A DNA stretch of 15,697 nucleotides from Gammaproteobacteria bacterium (GCA_021151835.1 JAGKWO010000076.1:1-15697), one strand, 5' to 3'; shown: positions 1-5,743, counted from the stretch's first letter. Made by a program: numbers and translations. Notes: generated by a model from the letters alone, not told the origin.

Positions 1-99
1 GCTGGGCTGTGAAGGGTTAAATCAATAAACGGACCTAAACATGTAGAGCCGAGGATGGAGTGCTGGCGGACGGGGGTTCAAATCCCCCCGGCTCCACCA
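1..99 (+). ncRNA. ssrA: tmRNA (3' part only)
   Basis: This is the 3' end of transfer-messenger RNA, which frees stalled ribosomes and tags the unfinished protein. The visible part has the typical tmRNA ending: a GGACCTAAACATGTAGA stretch, then a T-arm (stem built from CGGGG and CCCCG around GTTCAAAT), the acceptor 3' strand and an encoded CCA ending at 99. The 5' end, the tag-coding region and most pseudoknots lie before the window. The last 23 bases are duplicated at 5358-5380, so the 3' end now present was supplied by the integrated element and the original fragment was displaced. The gene's own terminator lies beyond the element at 5387-5420. Confidence 0.93.
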
Positions 100-1956
100 A
101 ACACAGGGGGGTGTCTAGACTTATCTAGACCGCTGGAGACCAGTAATTACGCGGGTTCCAGCAGCCTCCCGCCCTTTTACCACTTGGTCTCCGATGGTCT
201 AAAACGGTCTCCGCTGGGGCACAAATCCGGCACATTTGGCACAAATCAGTCTCAACCCACCACCCCTCCCGATAAAGCGCTTTTTCTTACCAATGGTCTC
301 GGAACCCAAGAATGCCACCTGTTCCGCAAAAAAATATTTGAGCAACATCCCCACCTATCCCTGTCTATTGCATCGTCCTATTTGGAGATCGCCAAGGCTA
401 AAGGTTATGTCGATGCAAACCGTAATTTGCTCGACCTCAACCAACGCCTAACCATTAAAGATTTAAACCTGTCGTCCAGCCCTGAAACCATTAAGCAATT
501 TGCTGAAGATAAAGCCCGGTACACCACCACCCTTGCTGAATCTTACAAAGGCGATTTAAACGCAGCCTATGAAGCCTGTTGCGACCACGTAAAGAGCTAC
601 GAGCTTACACCACCTAAACGCAATAAAAATGGTGATTTCATTTCTGCATCCATTTTGCGTATGGGCTGCCCACGCTGGTGGAAGAAAAAGCTATCCACCC
701 TCCAACGCCGCGCCATCGAAGCGGTTGCCCGTGACCTCGGAATGGTCCACAGAAAGCGATCAGCCTATTCCAGCCGTCACACTCAAGTACAACGCGCTCA
801 CCAAAAAGACTTAGCCAAATGCTTTTTGGAAAACACCTTTTTAGTAAACGACAGCCAGCAAGTTTTTTCATTAAAAGAGCTTTCAGAAAAATCGGTATCT
901 AACCCGGAGATCCGTCGTGCCGAACTTATGACACGCATATCTGGGTTTGAAATAGTGGCAAATGAACTTGGCCATTGTGGCGAGTTTTACACGATTACCG
1001 CTCCGTCAAGAATGCATGCGCGCCTAAATAAAACAGGTAAGAAAAATTCAAAATATGACGGAACCAACCCGAGAGAAGTAAATGAATACTTGGGCGAGTT
1101 ATGGGCCAGAATTCGTGCAAAGTTACACCGTGAAAATTTAAATGTTTATGGATTTCGTGTTGCAGAACCAAATCACGATGGCACACCGCATTGGCACTTC
1201 CTTTTGTTCATGAAGCCATCCATAAAAAATCGTGTTCGCTCAATCATGAAGCATTATGCAATGCAAGACAGCATGGACGAAAAAGGTGCGAGCAAGCATA
1301 GATTCACTGCTATTGCAATCGACAAGTCAAAAGGATCAGCAGCGGGCTACATTGCTAAATACATAACTAAAAATATTGATGGCGCCAACATTGATGCAGA
1401 CCTTTACGGCAATGATGCAAAACAATCTGCAAAGGCAATTGATGCCTGGGCGAGCTGCTGGGGTATCCGCCAGTTTCAACAAATCGGCGGCCCGAGCGTA
1501 ACTGTCTGGCGTGAACTTCGTAGAACCCCATCATGCGACATTGATGTTGATGACATTGACAATAACGCAATTATATCCGAGGCGGCATGCGCAGCAGTCG
1601 CCTCGGATTGGGCAGCTTATGTCATGGTTATGGGCGGCGTTGAGATGCGTAAATCAGAGCATCCAATCAGACCATTTTACGAGCATCCTGTTTTTGTAAA
1701 TGAAGAAACTGGCGAGTTAAATCCTGATGGTTTGACAGCTTACGGTGATCCGAAAAAACCACGAATTAAAGGCTTGTATTACTTTAATCAAGCCGTTATC
1801 ACGCGCTTACACAACTGGCAAAAGTACGATGTAGCTGGCGGCCCTAGCAGCGCGCCGCGCGCAGGTACGAGCACGACAGCGGCGCAGCCGCCAGCGCCGC
1901 CCGCAGGGCGGCCTTGGACTAGTATCAATAACTGTACGCAGCCCCTAATTCATTAA
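55..1956 (+). CDS. P2 gpA-type HUH replication initiation endonuclease
   Basis: This protein nicks its replication origin and starts rolling-circle replication of the element. It matches phage P2 gene A protein along its length: a SNPEIRRAELM block, FYTITAPSRMH, VYGFRVAEPNHDG, the HUH metal motif PHWHF (His379 and His381 counted from the ATG at 55) and the paired-tyrosine motif GYIAKYITKN (Tyr432 and Tyr436), followed by AWASCWGIRQF. Both tyrosines and both histidines are present, so it should be active. The frame is open from inside ssrA, so the ATG at 55 is unlikely to be the native start; no good start with a ribosome site is seen before the conserved part. In the excised circle the frame joins an ATG at 5321 with a good Shine-Dalgarno, predicting 638 residues. 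The C-terminus is rich in Pro and Ala. The family call is sure; the 5' end is not. Confidence 0.9.
   Translation: MECWRTGVQIPPAPPNTGGCLDLSRPLETSNYAGSSSLPPFYHLVSDGLKRSPLGHKSGTFGTNQSQPTTPPDKALFLTNGLGTQECHLFRKKIFEQHPHLSLSIASSYLEIAKAKGYVDANRNLLDLNQRLTIKDLNLSSSPETIKQFAEDKARYTTTLAESYKGDLNAAYEACCDHVKSYELTPPKRNKNGDFISASILRMGCPRWWKKKLSTLQRRAIEAVARDLGMVHRKRSAYSSRHTQVQRAHQKDLAKCFLENTFLVNDSQQVFSLKELSEKSVSNPEIRRAELMTRISGFEIVANELGHCGEFYTITAPSRMHARLNKTGKKNSKYDGTNPREVNEYLGELWARIRAKLHRENLNVYGFRVAEPNHDGTPHWHFLLFMKPSIKNRVRSIMKHYAMQDSMDEKGASKHRFTAIAIDKSKGSAAGYIAKYITKNIDGANIDADLYGNDAKQSAKAIDAWASCWGIRQFQQIGGPSVTVWRELRRTPSCDIDVDDIDNNAIISEAACAAVASDWAAYVMVMGGVEMRKSEHPIRPFYEHPVFVNEETGELNPDGLTAYGDPKKPRIKGLYYFNQAVITRLHNWQKYDVAGGPSSAPRAGTSTTAAQPPAPPAGRPWTSINNCTQPLIH
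77..99 (+). repeat. attL core (ssrA 3' end copy)
   Basis: This 23-bp direct repeat begins TTCAAAT and ends CTCCACCA, and it is identical to 5358-5380. Flanking bases differ on both sides (G before and A after here; A before and C after there), so the identity stops sharply. It covers the T-loop, the 3' half of the T-stem and the acceptor 3' strand of tmRNA, a usual target for tyrosine integrases. It restores an intact ssrA 3' end. Confidence 0.93.
114..213. promoter_or_regulatory. phased inverted array of GGTCT half-sites
   Basis: AGAC occurs at 117, 127 and 137, and its complement-type motif GGTCT at 186, 196 and 206, each set at exactly 10-bp steps. The two clusters face each other. Read on its own strand, the left cluster gives GTCTAGA, GGTCTAGA and GGTCTCCA; the right gives GGTCTCCG, GGTCTAAA and GGTCTCCG. 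Regular 10-bp phasing places sites on one face of the helix, as in arrays bound cooperatively by excisionases, integrase arms or repressors. A further GGTCT is at 295. The binding protein is unknown; the element's own Xis-like protein or integrase are the natural candidates. The array overlaps the poorly conserved 5' part of the rep frame. Confidence 0.6.
218..247. repeat. GGCAC-type direct repeats near attL
   Basis: GGCACAAATC occurs at 218-227 and again at 238-247, with the related GGCACATTTG at 229-238 between them. Similar sequences, GGCACCAAT at 5300 and GGCACAAC at 5312, lie inside the other end of the element. Short direct repeats on both flanks of the att core are the pattern expected for integrase arm-binding sites. 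The repeats are visible; their role is inferred. Confidence 0.4.
1832..1917. other. GC-rich patch with perfect hairpin, possible origin
   Basis: The end of rep changes abruptly to very GC-rich sequence and includes a perfect 7-bp hairpin, GCCGCCC (1896-1902), loop GCA, GGGCGGC (1906-1912). The 11-mer CCGCCCGCAGG at 1897-1907 recurs at 3147-3157, again in a hairpin. P2 carries its replication origin inside gene A, so this is a reasonable place for the nick site. No known nick sequence is recognised here, so the role is inferred. Confidence 0.35.
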
Positions 1957-1971
1957 TGGAGAGGCTTAAGA

Positions 1972-2253
1972 ATGTCTGAAAAATTAGGCAGAGAATACGA
2001 AGTCGATTTTTTCGACTGGGATACGTCATTGCAATTTGAATTAAAGGAAGCCTGCTCGTTGATGTGTCGTGAGGTTGTCCGCACGGAAGATGCTGAACTT
2101 TTACCTCGCCCACCGATTACAAAAACCGGAAACATTGTTGGTGTGTTGGCTGTCAATGATCAAATTGAATTAGTAGTTCGATTTCCTGAAGGAATGGAAC
2201 AACTAACAAAGACTGAATTTTGCGGTGATTACAAGCTGGTGCCTGAATGGTAA
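1972..2253 (+). CDS. unrecognised 93-residue protein after rep
   Basis: I do not recognise this family. The gene starts 15 bases after the rep stop with a strong ribosome site, GGAGAGG at 1958-1964 and a 7-base spacer, so it is likely co-transcribed with rep. The protein is acidic overall, with no membrane segment or signal peptide. Its C-terminal half (VGVLAVNDQIELVVRFPEGM) alternates hydrophobic and polar residues and looks like beta strands in a small fold. The 3' end overlaps the next gene. The position directly after rep suggests a replication accessory, for instance a single-strand binding protein, but nothing in the sequence proves that. Confidence 0.7.
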   Translation: MSEKLGREYEVDFFDWDTSLQFELKEACSLMCREVVRTEDAELLPRPPITKTGNIVGVLAVNDQIELVVRFPEGMEQLTKTEFCGDYKLVPEW

Positions 2254-2621
2254 CTGACCGTGTTAGACCAAAACTTTATCGCCTTGATGAAATATACCTA
2301 TTTCACAAACGCGACAAGAAAAACCATGCTGCTAAGATAATACCGGCATGCATTATAGATTTCACTGCCTATTGGCGCGAACTTGAAGATCGCGGATTTG
2401 ATGGGTTAATGAAACATGAAACTGATGAACTATACTTCTTTATCAATCAGAAGCTTTATGAGATTTGTCACGCACATCTCGACCTTTATTGGCTGACATA
2501 CGATTACGATGATTTACCAATGTATCGAAATGGCGACGTTCCAAAGCCATTTTGGCAAAATGGAAACAGAAGGAAACAAGGGGCAGGAAGGCGAAAACGC
2601 GGCCCGAAACTGAATACATAG
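2247..2621 (+). CDS. unrecognised 124-residue protein with basic tail
   Basis: I do not recognise this family. The ATG lies inside the last codons of the preceding gene (7-base overlap), a layout typical of coupled translation, so the two products probably act together. The protein has an aromatic-rich middle (LYEICHAHLDLYWLTYDYDD) and a strongly basic last 17 residues (RRKQGAGRRKRG), which would suit binding to nucleic acid. It has no membrane segment. It is probably the third gene of a rep operon; a role in replication or copy control is a guess from position. Confidence 0.65.
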   Translation: MVTDRVRPKLYRLDEIYLFHKRDKKNHAAKIIPACIIDFTAYWRELEDRGFDGLMKHETDELYFFINQKLYEICHAHLDLYWLTYDYDDLPMYRNGDVPKPFWQNGNRRKQGAGRRKRGPKLNT

Positions 2622-2715
2622 TATTTCGTAACATCACGGAATATTTTGTTAGTCGCCCTGCCAAGAGTTGCACCTCAAGGCAGAGCTAATCACACCAACC
2701 TGAGTAGAGGTTAAT

Positions 2716-3045
2716 ATGACTGCTTTGAATCGTAACACCAATTTACAAGAAGGATTACTTGACGACGCTTATCTTTCACGTGATTTAGAGCTTATTTTTG
2801 ATTCCATACGTGATATTCACCATTTGTCTAAACAAGATGGATTACATTTAGATAGCTTCAATGCAATTCTTAGCATGATCATTCAAAAAATGGTAAAAGC
2901 TTTTGGTCAAGTGGAATCAAATTTACTTATCTATCGTTTTTCCGCTGCCATTCGAGAAGCACAAACAGATGAAGAAAAATTAAGGCTTATCAATGAATAT
3001 CAATCTTCTAGCGAGCGCCTGCCCAGAAGGGAATATTTTCTATAA
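2716..3045 (+). CDS. unrecognised 109-residue helical protein
   Basis: I do not recognise this family. It has a ribosome site at about 2704-2709 (GTAGAGG context) before the ATG. Composition and spacing of hydrophobic residues suggest an all-helical soluble protein, with a long run from about residue 20 to 95 and no membrane segment. It is separated from the gene before it by 94 bp that contain an imperfect hairpin (CTGCC at 2658, GGCAG at 2679), so it may be a separate transcript. The AT-rich coding sequence differs from the chromosomal genes in this window. It could be a regulator or an accessory gene of the element. Confidence 0.6.
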   Translation: MTALNRNTNLQEGLLDDAYLSRDLELIFDSIRDIHHLSKQDGLHLDSFNAILSMIIQKMVKAFGQVESNLLIYRFSAAIREAQTDEEKLRLINEYQSSSERLPRREYFL

Positions 3046-3147
3046 ACTATTACTCACTGATTAACAATAAAAGCGTTACGAAATTAGCACTATTTTTCAA
3101 GCCAACGCGCACACGCGCCCAGTTAGCCTGTGAAGGAAGCTTGCGAC

Positions 3148-3188
3148 CGCCCGCAGGCGTTATCTGGGTCAGGGGGCTTTAGCCCCCT
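3148..3188. other. tandem GC-rich hairpins, possible origin
   Basis: Two hairpins follow closely: CGCC/GGCG around CGCA (3148-3159), then AGGGGGC (3171-3177), loop TTTA, GCCCCCT (3182-3188). There is no T-run after the second, so it is a poor terminator. Adjacent strong hairpins in a non-coding region of a rolling-circle replicon suggest a second-strand or nick origin. The first hairpin shares the 11-mer CCGCCCGCAGG with the hairpin near the end of rep. Confidence 0.35.
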
Positions 3189-3259
3189 TGATTGGCACAG
3201 CCACCTTGACATTCATTATTTTTGCGTGATACAAATGGCCCGCAGTCTTAATTTTATTG

Positions 3260-3288
3260 TTCTCAAAGACTTTAAACACTCTTATGAT
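3260..3288 (+). promoter_or_regulatory. possible promoter for xis-int
   Basis: A TATGAT box (3283-3288) is one base from the sigma-70 consensus. At a 17-base spacing it has a weak -35, TTCTCA (3260-3265). It points toward xis, and a shared operator-like 10-mer lies 25 bases downstream at 3313. This is a weak call. Confidence 0.3.
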
Positions 3289-3312
3289 ACGTTAAAGATT
3301 GGGCATTTATAT

Positions 3313-3322
3313 TTATCTAGAC
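3313..3322. promoter_or_regulatory. operator-like TTATCTAGAC, shared with attL array
   Basis: This 10-mer is identical to 121-130, which is part of the phased array at the left end of the element. A chance match of this length within 5.3 kb is unlikely (roughly one in a hundred for a given 10-mer). It lies downstream of the possible promoter at 3260-3288, where a bound protein would block transcription. Confidence 0.35.
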
Positions 3323-3549
3323 TAGGCACGTGCAGCTTTATACATTCATTGCCTTCGACGAAATTTACAGCAAAAAATTCTGTAACGTTAAATAAAGGCC
3401 AAAGATATTCGCCAATTTATCTGCACCCTATTATATTTTTTGATCTTAAGCCCTCACCAGTAAGAATCTTTAAAAGAAGTATCCTTTTCGCATATATATC
3501 TCGCACCGAGCAGAGACTCTTCCGACTGCATTTAATTTTCCAAATAACT

Positions 3550-3570
3550 AAGGCCGTTAATGCGGCCTTT
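3550..3570 (+). terminator. terminator-like hairpin before xis
   Basis: The stem AAGGCCG (3550-3556) pairs with CGGCCTT (3563-3569) around a TTAATG loop. It is followed by TCACTATTTTTT, an interrupted T-run. It ends only about 15 bases before the xis ribosome site, so it either ends upstream transcripts or works as an attenuator in the xis-int leader. Confidence 0.45.
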
Positions 3571-3596
3571 CACTATTTTTTCCATAAGGATTTTTT

Positions 3597-3797
3597 ATGG
3601 ACTGGAAAACTATTGACAAAATTTCCGAAGAGACAGGTTTATCATCAGAGTCCCTTCGAGCCTTAAAAAAGCGCGGAATATTTAGAGAAAAACTGCATTG
3701 GGTAAAAGCACCTAATGGACGTATTTTTCTAAGTGCATCTGCTATTCAAAATTGGATTACTGGCAACAGTAACAATGTTAAATCCATTAGGTACTAG
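3597..3797 (+). CDS. xis: excisionase-like small DNA-binding protein
   Basis: This 66-residue protein fits the small excisionase (winged-helix, MerR-like) families, which bend att DNA and turn the integrase toward excision. The visible pattern is an N-terminal helix-turn-helix (ISEETGLSSESLRALKKRG, about residues 8-26), then a wing with HWVKAPNGRIFLSASAIQNWI (about 40-60), where the KAPNGRI stretch is typical of excisionase-like proteins in prophages. The ribosome site AAGGA sits at 3586-3590 with a short T-rich spacer. It is followed two bases later by the next gene and then by int, so xis and int are likely one operon. Such proteins can also act as regulators, so the phased array at 114-213 may be its target. 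The function is inferred from pattern. Confidence 0.72.
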   Translation: MDWKTIDKISEETGLSSESLRALKKRGIFREKLHWVKAPNGRIFLSASAIQNWITGNSNNVKSIRY

Positions 3798-3799
3798 TT

Positions 3800-4084
3800 A
3801 TGGCTCAAGCAATAAAAATCAGTGATTTTATTAAAAAAACCGGGTTACCAAAAAATGCAAAGTTTGTTGGCTACGTAGTGCACTTATCCGATTCAGATGA
3901 GTTTTTATCTTTGTATGATGAATCACCAGATGCAAGTGGTTTTGTATGGGCTAAAATTCCAGATTTAGCGCACGTTTTCGATAGCTTTTATAAAGCTGAA
4001 AATTTTGTAAAAATTTATGGAAAGGATTCTGTGGTAGCGCTTTTGTTTGATCTTGGCGATACATATTCACTGCACTTGCCGTGA
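3800..4084 (+). CDS. unrecognised 94-residue protein between xis and int
   Basis: I do not recognise this family. It starts two bases after the xis stop and ends one base before the int start codon, so it is tightly held in a xis-int operon and probably translated by coupling, as no clear ribosome site is seen. The protein is acidic, with FVGYVVHLSDSDEFLSLYDE near residues 22-41 and VVALLFDLGDTYSLHLP at the end, without a convincing membrane segment. The gene is AT-rich like its neighbours. The placement suggests a job in controlling integration or excision, but no motif supports a specific function. Confidence 0.62.
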   Translation: MAQAIKISDFIKKTGLPKNAKFVGYVVHLSDSDEFLSLYDESPDASGFVWAKIPDLAHVFDSFYKAENFVKIYGKDSVVALLFDLGDTYSLHLP

Positions 4085-4085
4085 T

Positions 4086-5171
4086 ATGAGCACTTCGAAT
4101 TTGTATCCCGGGGTAAGGATTCGAGGTAACAGTATCCTCCTTGATTTTACATACCAAGGTGAGCGCTGCCGCGAAACATTACGGATAAAGCCGACGAAAA
4201 CCACATTGAAGGAAGCCTCTCGGAAACGCGAGGCTATTCTCTTTGAAATTGCTATGGGAACGTTCGATTATTTAAATCATTTTCCCGCCAGTGCAAAAGC
4301 AAAGAAATATTCGAAGCAATTGGGTCAGTCGATCACCATTGAACAAGCACTAAAAGATTTTCTAAAAAAAGCTGAGCGTCATTGTCAGTTGAGCACCATC
4401 AGGGGTTACAACAGTGCTGTTTACCATCACTTGATACCGACTTTTGGGCATCTGAAAATAAGCGAGTTGACAGCATCACATATCGAGGACTGGTTAGATA
4501 CATTGAGCATTTCCAACAAGCGCATTAACAACGTACTTAGCCCATTGAGACTCGTTTTTAAAGACGCCTACTTCGATCAGCTGATTGATAAAAATCCACT
4601 TGATAGGGTTCGGTTTTTACCGGTAGAACAACGCGAGCCGAATCCGTTTACCCAGCAGGAAATTATTCGTGTGCTCGATCAATTGCAAGGTCAGGCCCGC
4701 AACCTGTTTAAGTTTGCGTTTTACACCGGATTGCGCACATCAGAATTGATTGGCCTCCGGTGGGAGGATATCGATTTACCCAATAACCGGTTTTATGTTC
4801 GTGTTGCCATAGTGGGTCGTAGAGAGAAAGCAACCAAAACTGTCTCTGGCTGGCGCACGGTAGAATTAAACCCTCAGGCACTTGAGGCATTAGATAATCA
4901 GAAGTCGTTCACGCAAGGGGCTCACAGGGTCTTCCATGACGATAAAACCGGTCAGCCATGGCAATGCGATCAAGCGATCCGGAAACGGCTTTGGATACCC
5001 GCGTTAAAGTCGGCCAGACTTGATTACAGGAACCCATACCAAACGAGACATACCTTTGCATCGATGATGCTCTCCCAGGGCAAAAACCCGTTATGGGTTG
5101 CCGAGCAAATGGGCCATAAAGATTGGGGAATGATTCGCAAGGTCTATGGGCGTTGGATACCGTCTTGTTAA
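4086..5171 (+). CDS. int: tyrosine recombinase (integrase) for ssrA
   Basis: This site-specific recombinase inserts the element into the ssrA 3' end and, with Xis, removes it. The 361-residue protein starts at the ATG one base after the preceding stop; the frame runs 39 bases further back, but that would overlap. The first 40 or so residues (NLYPGVRIRGNSILLDF) resemble the arm-binding domain of phage integrases. A SAM-like core-binding domain covers about 80-175. The catalytic part has Arg217 (TGLRTSEL), a likely Lys251, Tyr318-x-x-Arg321 (YQTRHTFAS), His344 (MGHKD) and the nucleophile Tyr354 (VYGRWIP). The first position of the usual HxxR box is Tyr, as in many integrases of this subfamily. 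The C-terminus stops seven residues after the nucleophile, shorter than many relatives. It appears functional. Confidence 0.93.
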   Translation: MSTSNLYPGVRIRGNSILLDFTYQGERCRETLRIKPTKTTLKEASRKREAILFEIAMGTFDYLNHFPASAKAKKYSKQLGQSITIEQALKDFLKKAERHCQLSTIRGYNSAVYHHLIPTFGHLKISELTASHIEDWLDTLSISNKRINNVLSPLRLVFKDAYFDQLIDKNPLDRVRFLPVEQREPNPFTQQEIIRVLDQLQGQARNLFKFAFYTGLRTSELIGLRWEDIDLPNNRFYVRVAIVGRREKATKTVSGWRTVELNPQALEALDNQKSFTQGAHRVFHDDKTGQPWQCDQAIRKRLWIPALKSARLDYRNPYQTRHTFASMMLSQGKNPLWVAEQMGHKDWGMIRKVYGRWIPSC

Positions 5172-5181
5172 TCATTGTGTC

Positions 5182-5214
5182 AGTAAATCGCCGAGCGTAG
5201 CGAGCCGATTTACT
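5182..5214. other. inverted repeat after int
   Basis: AGTAAATCG (5182-5190) pairs perfectly with CGATTTACT (5206-5214) around a 15-base GC-rich loop. No T-run follows, so it is not a typical terminator. It lies ten bases after the int stop and may mark the end of the int transcript or be part of the attachment region. Confidence 0.4.
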
Positions 5215-5299
5215 CCAATGATAGGCGTATTATTTTTCGCCAGTCTGCTCGAAGCTTAGCGCACGCGATTGGACTAAATATGGCTTTTTTGATACTTTT

Positions 5300-5380
5300 G
5301 GCACCAATGAGGCACAACAAATGGGTAAAGGCTTGAATTCTAACGGTTTTCCAAACATTCAAATCCCCCCGGCTCCACCA
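5300..5380 (+). promoter_or_regulatory. detached start of rep (SD, ATG and 20 codons)
   Basis: GAGG at 5309-5312 stands 8 bases before an ATG at 5321. The frame from that ATG reads 20 codons up to the end of the att core (5380). The core is read in the same frame as in rep (codon CAA at 5360 here and at 79 there). In the circle it would continue at position 100 into rep without a stop. In the integrated state it ends at a TAA at 5393 and gives only a 24-residue peptide. The two GGCAC-type repeats at 5300 and 5312 overlap the ribosome site, so a protein bound there could also control rep. Confidence 0.6.
5358..5380 (+). repeat. attR core (displaced ssrA 3' end)
   Basis: This is the second exact 23-bp copy of the ssrA 3' end, matching 77-99. 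It is followed seven bases later by the ssrA terminator, so this is the original chromosomal 3' fragment that was pushed away by insertion. Confidence 0.93.
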
Positions 5381-5386
5381 CAAAAC

Positions 5387-5420
5387 AAACCCTAACAAAT
5401 TGATTTTGTTAGGGTTTTTT
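5387..5420 (+). terminator. original ssrA terminator
   Basis: A 13-bp perfect stem, AAACCCTAACAAA (5387-5399) with TTTGTTAGGGTTT (5405-5417), runs into a T-run. It stands just after the displaced ssrA 3' end, so it was the tmRNA terminator before insertion. Confidence 0.88.
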
Positions 5421-5716
5421 ATTGTTTTCGATTTAATGGCAGCTGTGCACCCTACATATTGGCTACACCAGGGCACAGATTAACCATATCGCTGATGAAC
5501 ATATTTAATCAACGTTACGTGGTTTACGTTTGTAGGGACATGGGACCAAGTAAAGCATGTTATCTCGTGTGACGAGCCCCTTATTAATTGCCTAATCCCT
5601 GGAAAAATTCCACAGAAATACTTGGCGCGCGATAGGCGATTAAGGTGGTTAGCTTTGATAATTTTGCAAATAGATCAATCCGAACAGTTAACTGAGATTA
5701 GTGGGAACGCCAGATA
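5421..5716. other. gene-free stretch between ssrA and the secG side
   Basis: I see no credible gene or RNA in these 296 bp. The only structure noted is an imperfect inverted repeat, CTGTGCACCCT near 5443 and AGGGCACAG near 5470. In many Gammaproteobacteria the tRNA-Leu beside secG is followed by rimP-nusA-infB, which is not the case here, so a rearrangement joint may lie in or near this stretch. Confidence 0.5.
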
Positions 5717-5743
5717 ACAAAAAGCCCCGCGTAGCGGGGCTTT
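5716..5743 (-). terminator. terminator of the secG operon
   Basis: A 10-bp stem, AAAGCCCCGC (5721-5730) with GCGGGGCTTT (5734-5743), has a GTA loop. On the minus strand it is followed by TTTTTGTT. It lies 33 bases after the CCA of the tRNA-Leu remnant and is the natural end of the leftward transcript. Confidence 0.85.

Larger units (their letters stand above)
3046..3596. other. 551-bp non-coding segment between cargo and xis
   Basis: I see no convincing gene here. A plus-strand frame runs from 3130 to 3666, but it reads through two hairpins, overlaps xis in another frame and has irregular composition. The segment contains GC-rich hairpins at 3148-3188, a possible promoter at 3260-3288, a copy of a motif from the left array at 3313-3322, and a terminator-like hairpin at 3550-3570. 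It is the natural place for control of xis-int and possibly for an origin. Confidence 0.55.
77..5380 (+). mobile_element. ssrA-integrated element with rep, xis and int
   Basis: Two exact 23-bp copies of the ssrA 3' end (77-99 and 5358-5380) bound a segment with a 5,281-bp repeat unit. A tyrosine recombinase lies next to the right end and an excisionase-like gene lies upstream of it. The left end holds a P2 gpA-type HUH endonuclease, which points to rolling-circle replication after excision. All genes are on the plus strand. The middle section (about 2620-4085) is more AT-rich than the flanking chromosome, in keeping with foreign origin. I see no capsid, terminase, coat, relaxase or coupling-protein gene. 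It may be a phage satellite, a mobilisable integrative plasmid or a reduced prophage. The boundaries are direct observation; the class is inference. Confidence 0.9.

Noticed and set aside
55..57. ATG at 55 as the native rep start
   Set aside because: It lies inside the tmRNA sequence and has no ribosome site; it is in frame only because no stop occurs. The circular-form ATG at 5321 is a better candidate.
3130..3666. 178-codon plus-strand frame before xis
   Set aside because: It runs through two hairpins and the terminator-like element, overlaps xis in a different frame, has no clear ribosome site and has irregular composition. The segment is better explained as non-coding control DNA.
5210..5476. 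88-codon minus-strand frame across attR
   Set aside because: It crosses the att core and the ssrA terminator, so it would be made only by the chance joint of element and chromosome.
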